Position numbers and translations under genes: made by a program
Shown: positions 9,528 through 18,882 of the stretch, in pieces
Layout of the letters: the number at the start of each line of letters is the position of its first letter
Position numbering within the stretch: position 1 is the stretch's first letter
The notes under the pieces: generated by a model
The model's input: only the letters and a program-made list of their open reading frames with translations
Told to the model about the DNA's origin: nothing
Databases searched by the model: none
Origin: [Mycobacterium] manitobense
GTDB lineage: Bacteria > Actinomycetota > Actinomycetes > Mycobacteriales > Mycobacteriaceae
DNA length: 64,000 nt
Reading direction: 5' to 3'
NCBI RefSeq assembly: GCF_025821665.1
Contig: NZ_JACKSJ010000148.1
Coordinates: 167,703 to 231,702 of the forward strand

Positions 9528-10445
9528 TCAGTCTCGTGACTCCATCAGCTCGGTGGCGGAGAAGCCGCGCTCGGGATCCCGGTCAGCAAAGTATTCGCGC
9601 AGTGTCGAACTCAGCTCCACGGGGTCCCACGCGTCGGCGTCGGCGGTGAACTGATGCTCCGCGACCGGCGCCGCCACCAACGTGACAGTCGGACCATAGA
9701 CGATGAAGAGTTGTCCGTTGACCCCTCCCGAGGCGGGTGACGCCAGAAACCGGACCAGGTTCACGACGTGGTCGGTCGACAGCGGATCGACCTGCCCCGT
9801 CGGCAGCTCCGGGGCGTCGCCGAAGACACCGGCGGTCATCGCGGTGCGGGCCCGCGGCGCGATGGCGTTCGCCCGCACGCCGAAGCGCTCGAGTGCGCGC
9901 GCCGCCGACAAAGTCAGCGCGGTGATGCCGGCCTTGGCGGCGCCGTAATTCGGCTGGCCGACCGGACCGGACAGGCCTGCCTCCGACGAGGTGTTGATGA
10001 TGCGTCCGTAGACGGTCCCATCCCCGGCCTTCGCCTTGGACCGCCAGTAGGTGGCCGCATTGCGAGTGAGCAGGAAGTGCCCGCGCAGGTGCACGGCGAT
10101 GACGGCGTCCCACTCCTCGTCGGACATGTTGAACAGGATTCGGTCGCGGGTGATGCCGGCGTTGTTGACGACGATGCCGAGCCCGCCGAGGCCGTCGGCC
10201 GTCTCCACCAGTTCGTCGGCGGTGGCGCGCTCACTGATGTCGCCGGCCACCGCGACGCCCTTGGCGCCGGCCGCGGCGATCTCGTCGAGCACGTCGGACT
10301 TGTCGAGCGCCGCGGCGATGTCGTTCACCACGACCGACGCGCCGGCCTGCGCGAGCCCGATCGCCTCGGCGCGGCCCAGCCCGGCGGCCGCGCCGGTCAC
10401 GACGGCGACCCGTCCGGACAGATCGGTCACGTCTGAATCAGTCAA
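9528..10445 (-). CDS. hsd4A: Hsd4A, short-chain dehydrogenase for the sterol side chain
   Basis: Short-chain dehydrogenase/reductase, the Rv3502c/Hsd4A type, acting on hydroxyacyl-CoA or 17-hydroxy steroid intermediates. The Rossmann motif TGAAAGLG is at about 17-24, with NNAG at 94-97. The catalytic Ser153/154, Tyr167 and Lys171 (YGAAK) are all present. 305 aa using the TTG start at 10445, which has an AGAGG sequence about 12 bases upstream; a GTG at 10430 is an alternative. It is 13 bases downstream of fdxD and just upstream of the mce4 operon, the order seen in M. tuberculosis. Confidence 0.9.
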   Translation of the reverse strand: MTDSDVTDLSGRVAVVTGAAAGLGRAEAIGLAQAGASVVVNDIAAALDKSDVLDEIAAAGAKGVAVAGDISERATADELVETADGLGGLGIVVNNAGITRDRILFNMSDEEWDAVIAVHLRGHFLLTRNAATYWRSKAKAGDGTVYGRIINTSSEAGLSGPVGQPNYGAAKAGITALTLSAARALERFGVRANAIAPRARTAMTAGVFGDAPELPTGQVDPLSTDHVVNLVRFLASPASGGVNGQLFIVYGPTVTLVAAPVAEHQFTADADAWDPVELSSTLREYFADRDPERGFSATELMESRD

Positions 10446-10458
10446 TTTATGAATACCT

Positions 10459-10650
10459 CTAGTCTTTCCGGATCAGGGCGGCACGGGGGCATTCGGCGAC
10501 GGACTGCTCGGCGACGTCCTCCTGGTCGGCGGGCACCGGATCCTGCTTGACGACGGCATAGTCCTCGTCGTCGAGATCGAACAGATCCGGGGCAATCCCC
10601 ACGCAGACCGCATTGCCCTCGCAACGGTCCCGGTCGACTTCCACTCGCAT
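10459..10650 (-). CDS. fdxD: FdxD, [3Fe-4S] ferredoxin
   Basis: Small single-cluster ferredoxin, likely electron donor to a redox enzyme of sterol catabolism. 63 aa with Cys10, Cys16 and Cys54 (CEGNAVC...CP). The central cluster position that is Cys in [4Fe-4S] ferredoxins is Asn13, which fits a [3Fe-4S] cluster. I start at ATG 10650 because AAGGAGGTTGTC lies directly upstream; a longer in-frame reading to 10752 gives no recognisable extension. First gene of the fdxD-hsd4A unit, divergent from fadE26 across a KstR-type operator. Confidence 0.93.
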   Translation of the reverse strand: MRVEVDRDRCEGNAVCVGIAPDLFDLDDEDYAVVKQDPVPADQEDVAEQSVAECPRAALIRKD

Positions 10651-10755
10651 GACAACCTCCTTGCAACCGCTGTTCGGACGGCCCGCCCGTGACGAAGGGT
10701 CAGAATACGACCCCGGCTTCAGGCGCGTGTGCAACACCGGCCTGGACCCCAAGAC

Positions 10756-10769
10756 TAGAACGTGTTACA
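10756..10769. promoter_or_regulatory. KstR-type operator between fdxD and fadE26
   Basis: TAGAACGTGTTACA matches TnnAACnnGTTnnA. It lies 57 bp upstream of the fadE26 ATG and 105 bp upstream of the fdxD ATG, placed to control both divergent units. Confidence 0.88.
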
Positions 10770-10826
10770 ACCAGGTGGATACCAGGGTGCCCACGGCAGG
10801 GTGCCGACAAGTGAGGATTCACCGCC

Positions 10827-12008
10827 ATGCGGATCGGCTACAGCCCCGAACAGGAGGAGTTGCGCCGCGAACTGCGCGCCTACTTCGCCAAGCTCATGAC
10901 GCCCGACCGGGCCGAGGCACTCGCCTCCAACGACGGCGAGATGGGGCGCGGCAACGTCTACCGCGAGACCGTCGCGCAGATGGGCAGGGACGGCTGGCTG
11001 ACGCTGAACTGGCCGACGGAGTACGGCGGCCAGGGCCGCCCGCCCATCGACGCGCTGATCTTCACCGACGAGGCGGCGATCGCCAACGTCCCGGTCCCGT
11101 TCCTCACCATCAACAGCGTCGCGCCGACCATCATGGCGTTCGGCACCGAGGAGCAGAAGAAGTTCTTCCTGCCCCGCATCGCCGCCGGGGAACTGCACTT
11201 CTCGATCGGCTACTCCGAACCCGGCGCGGGCACCGACCTCGCCTCGCTGCGCACCACCGCGGTGCGCGACGGCGACGACTACCTGATCAACGGCCAGAAG
11301 ATGTGGACCAGCCTGATCGCCTACGCCGACTACGTCTGGCTGGCAGTGCGGACCAATCCGGAGGCCAAGAAGCACCGCGGCATCTCGATGCTCATCGTGC
11401 CCACCACGGCCGACGGCTTCTCCTGGACGCCGGTGCACACGATGTCGGGCGTCGACACCAGTGCCACCTACTACCAGGACGTCCGGGTCCCCGCGACGAA
11501 TCTCGTCGGCGAGGAGAACGCAGGCTGGAAGCTGGTGACCAACCAGCTGAACCACGAACGCGTCGCCCTGGTCTCCGCCCAACCGATCTATGTGGCGCTC
11601 AACGCGGTCCGCGACTGGGCGCAGCACACCAAGGACGCGCACGGCAACCGCCTGATCGACTCGGAGTGGGTGCAGCTCAACCTGGCCCGGGTGCACGCCA
11701 AGGCCGAGGTGCTCAAGCTGGTCAACTGGGAACTCGCTTCCGCCGGCGGCGCCGGTCCCTCGCCCGCCGACGCCTCGGCGGCCAAGGTGTACGGCACCGA
11801 GCTGGCGACCGAGGCCTACCGGCTGCTGATGGAGGTGCTCGGCACCTCGGCGACGCTGCGGGCCGACTCCCCCGGCGCACTGCTGCGGGGGCGCATCGAG
11901 CGGATGCACCGCTCGGCGCTCATCCTGACCTTCGGCGGCGGCACGAACGAGATCCAGCGCGACATCATCGGCATGGTCGCCCTCGGCCTGCCCCGGGTCA
12001 ACCGGTAG
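10827..12008 (+). CDS. fadE26: FadE26 (ChsE4), acyl-CoA dehydrogenase alpha partner
   Basis: Acyl-CoA dehydrogenase that, in the characterised actinobacterial family, pairs with FadE27 as an alpha2beta2 enzyme oxidising 3-oxo-sterol side-chain CoA esters. 393 aa. The N-terminal helical domain is followed by the FAD-contacting motif GYSEPGAGTDLASL, the beta domain and a C-terminal helical domain ending FGGGTNEIQRDIIGM. ATG start with a KstR operator upstream. fadE27 begins 14 bases after its stop. Confidence 0.94.
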   Translation: MRIGYSPEQEELRRELRAYFAKLMTPDRAEALASNDGEMGRGNVYRETVAQMGRDGWLTLNWPTEYGGQGRPPIDALIFTDEAAIANVPVPFLTINSVAPTIMAFGTEEQKKFFLPRIAAGELHFSIGYSEPGAGTDLASLRTTAVRDGDDYLINGQKMWTSLIAYADYVWLAVRTNPEAKKHRGISMLIVPTTADGFSWTPVHTMSGVDTSATYYQDVRVPATNLVGEENAGWKLVTNQLNHERVALVSAQPIYVALNAVRDWAQHTKDAHGNRLIDSEWVQLNLARVHAKAEVLKLVNWELASAGGAGPSPADASAAKVYGTELATEAYRLLMEVLGTSATLRADSPGALLRGRIERMHRSALILTFGGGTNEIQRDIIGMVALGLPRVNR

Positions 12009-12022
12009 GAAAGGGCCTCGAA

Positions 12023-13114
12023 ATGGATTTCACGACAACCGAAGCCGCCGACGACCTCGGCGGCCTGGTCCGCACCATCACCGAGTCGGTGGTCACCCCC
12101 GAGCACCAGCGCGCGCTCGACAAGCAGGAGCACCGCTTCGACCGGGAACTGTGGCAGAAGCTGATCGACGCCGACGTGCTGAGCACCACCGCCCCCGAGT
12201 CGCTGGGCGGCGGCGGTTACGGGGTGCTCGAGGAAGTGGCGGTGCTGGTGGCCCTGGGCCGCCAGCTGGCCGCGGTGCCGTACCTCGAATCGGTGGTACT
12301 GGCCGCCGGTGCGCTCGCCGCGTTCGGAACCGAGGCGCTGCAACAGGAGTGGGCGGCGCCCGCGGTCACCGGCGGCAAGGTGCTCACGATCGCCCTGGAC
12401 GGCGAGATGGGCGAAGGTCCGGTCCGTGCGACGGCGAGCGGCGGGAACCACACCCTGACCGGCACCCGCACCCAGGTCCCCTACGCGCCGGTGGCCGACG
12501 CGTTCCTGGTGCCGGCCGAAACGGACTCCGGCACCACGGTCTTCCTGGTGAGCAAGGACGACCCGGGGGTCTCGGTGCGCGCGCTGGAGACCACCGGACT
12601 GGGCAGCGTCGGATACCTGGAGTTGCAGGGCGTCGACGTCGGCGGCGACCGCGGACTCGGCGACGCGGTGTCGTGGCTGACCGCGAGGTCCATGCTCGGC
12701 CGAAGTGCCTTCCAGCTCGGCGTGCTGGAGCGCGCGCTCGAGCTGACCGCCGAATACGCCAGGGAGCGCGAGCAGTTCGACCGGCCCATCGGCAGCTTCC
12801 AGGCGGTGTCGTCGCGGCTCGCCGACGGCTACATCGACATCAAGGGCCTCCGGCTCACCCTGACCCAGGCGGCCTGGCGGCTGTCGGAGGACCTCGCGTC
12901 CGACATCGACGTCGCCAGTGCGGCGTTCTGGGCGGCCGAGGCCGGCCACCGGGTCGCCCACACGACGGTGCACGTGCACGGCGGCGTCGGCATCGACATG
13001 GACCACCCGGTGCACCGGTACTTCCTGGCCGCCAAGCAGACCGAGTTCGCGGTCGGCGGCGCCACCGGTGCGCTGCTGCGCATCGGCCGCGAGCTGGCCG
13101 ACACCCCGGTCTGA
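12023..13114 (+). CDS. fadE27: FadE27 (ChsE5), acyl-CoA dehydrogenase partner subunit
   Basis: Second subunit of the FadE26-FadE27 side-chain dehydrogenase. 363 aa from ATG 12023, preceded by AGGAAAGG. It has the acyl-CoA dehydrogenase C-terminal helical fold (EREQFDRPIGSFQAVSSRLA, then HVHGGVGIDMDHP). The FAD-binding middle region is less conserved than in FadE26, as expected for the beta chain of a heteromeric dehydrogenase. fadD17 starts three bases after the stop. Confidence 0.93.
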   Translation: MDFTTTEAADDLGGLVRTITESVVTPEHQRALDKQEHRFDRELWQKLIDADVLSTTAPESLGGGGYGVLEEVAVLVALGRQLAAVPYLESVVLAAGALAAFGTEALQQEWAAPAVTGGKVLTIALDGEMGEGPVRATASGGNHTLTGTRTQVPYAPVADAFLVPAETDSGTTVFLVSKDDPGVSVRALETTGLGSVGYLELQGVDVGGDRGLGDAVSWLTARSMLGRSAFQLGVLERALELTAEYAREREQFDRPIGSFQAVSSRLADGYIDIKGLRLTLTQAAWRLSEDLASDIDVASAAFWAAEAGHRVAHTTVHVHGGVGIDMDHPVHRYFLAAKQTEFAVGGATGALLRIGRELADTPV

Positions 13115-13116
13115 CC

Positions 13117-14628
13117 GTGGACGGCGGGCCGACCGTCGGTCGACTGCTCGAACCGTTGGCCGAGGTCGACGACCGTGGTGTGTACGCCGACGACTCGTTC
13201 GTCAGTTGGCGGCAACACCTGGCCGACGGCGCGGCACTCGGTGCGGCGCTGCGGGCGCGGCTGGACCCGAACCGCCCGCCGCACATCGGTGTGCTGCTGG
13301 GCAATACGCCGTTCTTCTCCACGGTGCTCGTCGCCGCGGCCTTGACTGGGCTGGTGCCGGTGGGGCTCAACCCCACTCGCCGCGGCGCCGCACTCGCCCG
13401 CGACATCGACCGCGCCGACTGCCAGCTGGTGCTCGCCGACGACGCGGGTCCGGTGCCAGACGGGGTGGAGTTCGTCGACGTCGGGTCGACGGCGTGGGCC
13501 GACGAGCTGGCCGCGCAGCACGGCACCCCGGTGCGGTTCGCCGACGTCGCGTCCGACGACCTGTACATGCTGATCTTCACCTCCGGCACCAGCGGTGAAC
13601 CCAAGGCGGTACGCGTCACTCACGAGAAGGTGGCGTTCCCCGGCCGGATGCTCGCCGACCGGTTCGGCCTCGGCCCGGCGGACACGTTCTACCTGTCGAT
13701 GCCGCTGTTCCACTCCAACGCGATCATGGCCGGCTGGGCGGTGGCCGCGGCCGCCGGCGGGTCGATCGCGCTGCGGCGCAGGTTCTCCGCCTCGGCTTTC
13801 ATGTCCGACGTCCGCCGCTTCGGCGCCACCTACGCCAACTACGTCGGTAAACCGCTGTCCTACATCCTCGCCACGCCGGAGCGCGACGACGACGCCGACA
13901 ATCCGCTGAAGTTCCTGTACGGCAACGAAGGTGCGCCGCGCGACCTGGACCGCTTCGCGCGGCGGTTCGGCGTGGTGGTGGTCGACGGCTTCGGGTCCAC
14001 CGAGGGCGGGGTGTCGATCGCGCGCACGCCGGACACCCCGGACGGCGCACTCGGGCCGCTGACCGACGAGGTGGCCGTCGTCGACGTCGAGACCGGCGAA
14101 CCATGTCCACCCGGCAAGATCGGCGAACTGGTCAATCCCCGCGGGCGCGGCCAGTTCCGCGGCTACTACAACGACCCAGACGCCGAGGCCGTACGGATGG
14201 CGGGCGGCATGTATCACAGCGGTGATCTCGCCTACTGCGACGAGAACGGTTTCGTGTACTTCGCCGGCCGGCTCGGCGACTGGATGCGCGTCGACGGCGA
14301 GAACCTGGGCACCGCGCCGATCGAGCGGATCCTGGCGCGCCATCCCGACGTCGCCCACGTGGCCGTCTATCCCATTCCCGACCCGACCGTCGGCGACCAG
14401 GTGATGGCCGCGCTGGTGCTGAGTCCCGGTGCCGGCCTCGATACCCCGCGACTACGCGAATTCCTGTCAGCTCAGGACGATCTGGGCCCCAAGCAGTGGC
14501 CGTCGTTCGTCCGCATCACCGCCGAACTGCCCCGCACCGAGACGTTCAAGGTGCTCAAGCGGCAGTTGTCCGCCGAAGGCACCGATTGCGCCGACCCGGT
14601 ATGGGAGATCAGCCGGCCGGCGCGCTGA
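13117..14628 (+). CDS. fadD17: FadD17, steroid acyl-CoA synthetase
   Basis: ANL-superfamily ATP-dependent CoA ligase; characterised FadD17 homologues activate sterol acids with shortened (C5) side chains. GTG start at 13117, two bases after the fadE27 stop, giving 503 aa. The P-loop TSGTSGEPKAV is at about 158-168, the GFGSTEGG adenine motif about 291, YHSGDL and GRLGDWMRVDGEN at the hinge, and a C-terminal catalytic Lys (FKVLKR). The last 20 bases overlap the 3' end of the convergent molybdopterin oxidoreductase gene. Confidence 0.92.
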   Translation: MDGGPTVGRLLEPLAEVDDRGVYADDSFVSWRQHLADGAALGAALRARLDPNRPPHIGVLLGNTPFFSTVLVAAALTGLVPVGLNPTRRGAALARDIDRADCQLVLADDAGPVPDGVEFVDVGSTAWADELAAQHGTPVRFADVASDDLYMLIFTSGTSGEPKAVRVTHEKVAFPGRMLADRFGLGPADTFYLSMPLFHSNAIMAGWAVAAAAGGSIALRRRFSASAFMSDVRRFGATYANYVGKPLSYILATPERDDDADNPLKFLYGNEGAPRDLDRFARRFGVVVVDGFGSTEGGVSIARTPDTPDGALGPLTDEVAVVDVETGEPCPPGKIGELVNPRGRGQFRGYYNDPDAEAVRMAGGMYHSGDLAYCDENGFVYFAGRLGDWMRVDGENLGTAPIERILARHPDVAHVAVYPIPDPTVGDQVMAALVLSPGAGLDTPRLREFLSAQDDLGPKQWPSFVRITAELPRTETFKVLKRQLSAEGTDCADPVWEISRPAR

Positions 14629-16876
14629 CCCGGCACGGCACCCCGTTCACCACATGGGTGTTGCTCGGGACGTCGATGACGTCGACCGGGTTCAGCAGAT
14701 TCGAGTTGACACCCGGATGGGCGTTGGCGACCTCGAGCCGGGTGCCGGGCCTGCCGTGGCCCCACCCGTGCGGCAGGGACACCACGCCGGGCATCATCTC
14801 GTCCGATGTCTCGACCGGTATCTCGAGTGAACCCGCGCTCGTCGTGACCACGGCGAGGCCCCCGTCCGCGACGCCTGCCGAACGGGCGTCGTCGGGATGG
14901 ATCAGCAGCGTGCAGCGGTCGCGCCCGCGCATCAGGGCCGGGACGTTGTGCAGCCACGAGTTGTTGGATCTCAGGTGACGCCGGCTGGTCAACACCAGAT
15001 CCGCGCTCGTGCGGTCGATCCGGTCGAGCAGGCGCGGGATGTCGTCGGTGATCCATGGGTGGATCAACTCGATCCGGCCCGACGGTGTGGTGACGGCCTC
15101 GTCGAGGCGCCCGCCGTCCAGTTCGGCCAGCCGTAGTCCGTCGGGGTGGGCGCGCACCGCGTCCAACGTCAGTCCGCCGGGCCGCAGGCCCAGCTGATCT
15201 CCCCACGGCCCCAGACGGATTCCGAGGTCCGCGAGCCTCGCCGGTCCGACGCCGGACAGCGCCGCGAACGCCTCACCCGGGTCGCGTCCCGTCAGCGGTG
15301 TTCCCGGCTGGTCGCACATCGCCGACAGCAGCCCGGTGGTGTACATGTCGTCCATCGCCGCCACGTCGACCTCCGGAACCGGAACGCCGAGCGCCGCAGC
15401 GCCCAGCCGCAGCAGGATCTCCCATTCCGCCGGGCGGCCCGGGTCGGGCGGGAACACCGGCTCCGACCACTTGAGACACGACGCGACGGCGTACATCCAG
15501 TACAGGTCGTCGCTGTGCGCGCGTTCGAGCGGCGACAGCCCGGGAAGGATGACGTGCGCGTGCCGGGTGGTCTCGTTGAGCCAGTTGTCGACCGCGATCA
15601 TCGCGTCGAGCTTCGGCAGCGCCATGTCGAGCCGGCGTGCGCCGGGCGCCGAGATCACCGGATTGCCCGCCACCGTGATCAGCGCGCGGATGCGGCCCTC
15701 CCCCGGGGTGTCGATCTCCTCGGCGAGGCAACTGAGCGGGAACTGCCCGAGGACTTCCGGAGCGCCGCGGACCCGGCTGCGGAAGCGGCCGAATTCCCAG
15801 CGCTCACCTGTCTGATCGGGCGGCCTCATGAACATCGGCGAGAACACCGCGGGTTTGGCGAACACCGCCCCGCCCCGCCGGTCGACCGCCCCGAGCGCCA
15901 CGTTGACGACGAACACCAGCCAAGTGGTCAGCGTGCCGAACTCCTGTGTGCAGGTGCCGATCCGGCTGTACAACACGGGCGACTGCGCCGCGGCGAGGCC
16001 GGCGGCGATGCGCCGGATGGTGGCTGCCTCGATGCCGGTGGCCGCGCTGACCCGCTCCGCGGTGAAGGGATCGGCGAGCGCGATCGCCTCGTCGAGCCCG
16101 TCCACCTTGCCCTCCAGATGCGCGGGTCGCCGGATGTCGCCGTCGGCGGCCAGGATTCGCAGAATGGCGAACAGCAGCAGCGCGTCGGTGCCGGGGCGGA
16201 TGGGCACCCACTCGGTGGCGCGGTCGGCCGTGGGGGTGCGGCGCGGATCGACGACGACCACGGTGCCGCCGCGGCGACGGATGTCGGCGAGGTGTCCCAT
16301 CACGTCGGGCGCGGACAGCATCGAGCCCTGGGAGGCAGCGGGGTTCGCGCCGAGGATGACGAGGTGGTCAATGCGCTCGAGGTCGGGGATCGGCGCGTTC
16401 CACATCCCGCCGAACAGCAGCGTGCCCACCACGTTGAGCGGCCACTGGTCGACGGTTCCCGGCGAGTAGTACGCGGGCATGCCCGCCGCTCCGGCCATGC
16501 CGACCAACGCGCCGATGTAGGAGGCGAGATCGAGGTTGTGCGCCACGGGATTTCCGACGTAGACGCTCAGCGCCTTGGCGCCGTCCTCCTCCAGCACCGG
16601 CCGCAGCCGCCGCTCGGCCTCGGCGAACGCCTCGTCCCATCCGACCGTGCGGTGCACACCGTCGCCGCCCTTGACCATCGGCATCCGCAACCGGTCGGGG
16701 TCCTCATGCAATTGCCCAAGTGTGGTGCCCTTCGGGCAGAGGTGGCCGCGCGACCACACGTCGTCTCCGTTGCCGCGGATGCTCAGCACCCGGGAGTCGC
16801 GCACCAGGACCCGCAGCCCGCACATCGCCTCGCAGAGCGGGCACGTCACGCGGTGGTCGGACACCTCACTGGACAT
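14609..16876 (-). CDS. molybdopterin-dependent oxidoreductase
   Basis: Large subunit-like protein of the formate dehydrogenase/DMSO reductase superfamily, 755 aa. The N-terminal [4Fe-4S] motif is complete: Cys12, Cys15, Cys19 and Cys47. Central Mo-bis-MGD-binding domains (about 50-600) carry GANPAASQGS and VVVVDPRRTPTADRA, and the C-terminal molydopterin-dinucleotide-binding beta-barrel ends the protein. In the region where formate dehydrogenases carry Cys/Sec I read PGTVDQW, so it is probably not a classical formate dehydrogenase. No small-subunit or chaperone genes are adjacent and no Tat signal is seen, so it is likely cytoplasmic. Substrate unknown. Divergent from the AraC-type regulator next door. 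Confidence 0.88.
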   Translation of the reverse strand: MSSEVSDHRVTCPLCEAMCGLRVLVRDSRVLSIRGNGDDVWSRGHLCPKGTTLGQLHEDPDRLRMPMVKGGDGVHRTVGWDEAFAEAERRLRPVLEEDGAKALSVYVGNPVAHNLDLASYIGALVGMAGAAGMPAYYSPGTVDQWPLNVVGTLLFGGMWNAPIPDLERIDHLVILGANPAASQGSMLSAPDVMGHLADIRRRGGTVVVVDPRRTPTADRATEWVPIRPGTDALLLFAILRILAADGDIRRPAHLEGKVDGLDEAIALADPFTAERVSAATGIEAATIRRIAAGLAAAQSPVLYSRIGTCTQEFGTLTTWLVFVVNVALGAVDRRGGAVFAKPAVFSPMFMRPPDQTGERWEFGRFRSRVRGAPEVLGQFPLSCLAEEIDTPGEGRIRALITVAGNPVISAPGARRLDMALPKLDAMIAVDNWLNETTRHAHVILPGLSPLERAHSDDLYWMYAVASCLKWSEPVFPPDPGRPAEWEILLRLGAAALGVPVPEVDVAAMDDMYTTGLLSAMCDQPGTPLTGRDPGEAFAALSGVGPARLADLGIRLGPWGDQLGLRPGGLTLDAVRAHPDGLRLAELDGGRLDEAVTTPSGRIELIHPWITDDIPRLLDRIDRTSADLVLTSRRHLRSNNSWLHNVPALMRGRDRCTLLIHPDDARSAGVADGGLAVVTTSAGSLEIPVETSDEMMPGVVSLPHGWGHGRPGTRLEVANAHPGVNSNLLNPVDVIDVPSNTHVVNGVPCRVSAPAG

Positions 16877-16949
16877 GTGTCCAGGTTATGGGTTCGGGTC
16901 CCGTCCCGCGGTGGGTTGGCCGAAGCGCGGCGGCGGTAACGTCGACGGG

Positions 16950-17666
16950 GTGGGCTACCACGAATTCCCGCCGCCGCGCCGGCTTCGCGATCTGGTCGAG
17001 TGCGGATGGACACGCGAAGGGTCCGCCGAGCCGGGCAGGGTACTACCCGACGGATGCATGGATCTCATCCTGATGGACGGCCGCGTGGTCGTCGCCGGAC
17101 CCGACACAGGCGCACACCACAGCGGCCCGCACCGGGAGACGGTGCGCGGACTGCGGTTTCGACCCGGCGTGCTGCCCCGGCTGCTGGGTGTCCCGGCGTC
17201 CGAGCTCCGCGATCACCGGGTGCCGGTGGCCGACCTGCGACCCGACGTCGCCGACCGGCCGCTGCTGGTGACGACCGACGCACTGGCCGCCGGCGAACCG
17301 GGCACCGAGACGGCGCCGTGGTCGCTGCCGGTGCTGCTCCACGTCACCGCACGCCTGGCCGACGGTGCGGCGGTGTCGGCGGTGGCCGCCGAGGTGGGCT
17401 GGTCCGCACGAACCCTGCAGCGGCACTGCGCGGCGGTGTACGGCTACGGCCCGGCGGCGCTGCGGCGGGTGCTGCGGTTCCGTCGTGCGGTGCGTCTGCT
17501 CGGCGACGGACTCGCCGCAGCCGAGGTCGCCGCGCGCGCCGGTTACGCCGACCAGCCGCACCTGCACCGCGAGGTTCGCACGCTGGCAGGCGTCGGGGTC
17601 GCTCAGCTGGGCAGCGGCGCGAACAGGTCCACCGATGTGCCGTCGGGGTCCGTCACGGTGGCGTAG
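16950..17666 (+). CDS. AraC-family transcriptional regulator
   Basis: 238 aa from GTG 16950; no strong ribosome site is seen and the start is uncertain. The N-terminal half resembles the ligand-sensing domain common in actinobacterial AraC proteins (VLPDGCMDLILMDG). The C-terminal third is a double helix-turn-helix (EVGWSARTLQRHCAAVYGYG, AARAGYADQPHLHREV). Its 3' end overlaps the convergent VOC gene by 64 bp. It may control the divergent oxidoreductase gene; this is inferred from position only. Confidence 0.82.
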   Translation: MGYHEFPPPRRLRDLVECGWTREGSAEPGRVLPDGCMDLILMDGRVVVAGPDTGAHHSGPHRETVRGLRFRPGVLPRLLGVPASELRDHRVPVADLRPDVADRPLLVTTDALAAGEPGTETAPWSLPVLLHVTARLADGAAVSAVAAEVGWSARTLQRHCAAVYGYGPAALRRVLRFRRAVRLLGDGLAAAEVAARAGYADQPHLHREVRTLAGVGVAQLGSGANRSTDVPSGSVTVA

Positions 17667-18001
17667 CGCTGCCCCCACGGCGCGTCGAAGGGCTCGAGAG
17701 CGCCGGGATGACCTGCCGTGGTGAGCCTTTCGTACAGCGCATCGACCTGGTCGGGTGAGCCGACCCGGAATGCCAGCGCCACCCGGCCCGCCGCGACCGG
17801 CGGGGTCCACCCCGGGTGCATCCCGGCGATGGTCTCTTCGGTGTCGAACGCGAGCAGATTGCCGCCGGGCAGTTCGGCCTCGACGTGCGGGGCGCCTTCG
17901 GGTTCCGGGACGGCCAATCCCAGCAGGCGGTAGAACTCCAGCGTCCGCCGCAGGTCCTTCGCGACGATCTCGATCGTGGTTCCGGTGAGCGCGATATCCA
18001 T
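17603..18001 (-). CDS. VOC/glyoxalase-superfamily protein
   Basis: 132-aa vicinal-oxygen-chelate fold protein. ATG at 18001. The domain pattern is TTIEIVAKDLRRTLEFYRLL at the N-terminus and VTDPDGTSVDLFAPL at the end, typical of single-domain VOC proteins that dimerise. The Glu/His metal ligands cannot be assigned with confidence, so enzyme, resistance or binding roles are all possible. It shares 64 bp with the 3' end of the opposite-strand AraC gene. Confidence 0.8.
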   Translation of the reverse strand: MDIALTGTTIEIVAKDLRRTLEFYRLLGLAVPEPEGAPHVEAELPGGNLLAFDTEETIAGMHPGWTPPVAAGRVALAFRVGSPDQVDALYERLTTAGHPGALEPFDAPWGQRYATVTDPDGTSVDLFAPLPS

Positions 18002-18147
18002 ACCGGTCACGTTAGGGACACCGGCGCGAACCGTCGTGAACAAATCGGACAGCCCAGGCAACCCGGGTGAGCTACGCTTCGCTCGCACTCGACAAGTTTG
18101 CGGTGTTGTCGTTGTGTCCCGCGTTTCCACTCCATGGAGGTCGATTG

Positions 18148-18873
18148 ATGAAAACCAGCGGCATAACTGGAGCGGTGGCCGCGGCCGCCGTCCTCGGGCT
18201 CGCCCTGTCCGGCTGCGGCTCGGACACCGAGCCCGCCGCCTCGAGCACCAGCAGCGCCACCAGCAGTGAGAGCCCCTCCAGCACACCCTCTTCGGCAGCG
18301 GCCGCGCCCGGCAAGCTGCGCATCGCGCCGCGCGACGAGGACGCCGCCGGCGCCAACCCGACCATCGCCAGCTACATCGCCGAGAACGGCATCAAGGAGA
18401 CGCCGGTCAAGATGGGCGACCCCGGCGCGCCCGTCATCGACCTCCCGATCCCCGAGGGATGGGTGACCGCCGGCGATCAGACGCCCGAGTGGGCCTATGG
18501 CGCGATCGCCTACACCGGACCGGAATCCGAGCAGTACCAGCCGTCGATCGTGGCGTTGGTGTCCAGGCTCGAGGGCAATGTCGACCCGCAGGCCATCATC
18601 GATCTCGCGTCGGGCGAGCTGAAGAACCTGTCCGGCTGGTCGGCGATGAACGAGGGCGAAACGAGCACTCTCGGCGAGTATCCCGCGTTCCAGCTGGGCG
18701 GGACGTGGGTGCAGGACGGCGTGACCAAGCTGGTCGCCCAGAAGACCGTGGTGATCCCCGGTCCCGACGCGGTGTATGTGCTGCAACTCAACGCGGACTC
18801 ACTCGAGGATCAGGGCATGGTGCTGGCCCCGGCGACAATGGACATCGACGAGAAGACCACGATCACGTTCTGA
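18148..18873 (+). CDS. LpqN-like lipoprotein
   Basis: Secreted lipoprotein of 241 aa. ATG 18148 follows GGAGG at 18136-18140. The signal peptide ends in the lipobox ALSGC. It is followed by a Ser/Thr/Ala linker (about 25-55) and a globular domain resembling mycobacterial LpqN lipoproteins (IDLPIPEGWV... near residue 100). Function not established; envelope location is clear. Confidence 0.82.
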   Translation: MKTSGITGAVAAAAVLGLALSGCGSDTEPAASSTSSATSSESPSSTPSSAAAAPGKLRIAPRDEDAAGANPTIASYIAENGIKETPVKMGDPGAPVIDLPIPEGWVTAGDQTPEWAYGAIAYTGPESEQYQPSIVALVSRLEGNVDPQAIIDLASGELKNLSGWSAMNEGETSTLGEYPAFQLGGTWVQDGVTKLVAQKTVVIPGPDAVYVLQLNADSLEDQGMVLAPATMDIDEKTTITF

Positions 18874-18882
18874 GCAGGCCGG

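Noticed and set aside
10613..12022. Long in-frame extension upstream of fadE27
   Set aside because: It runs out of frame through fadE26; the ATG at 12023 with AGGAAAGG starts the real protein.
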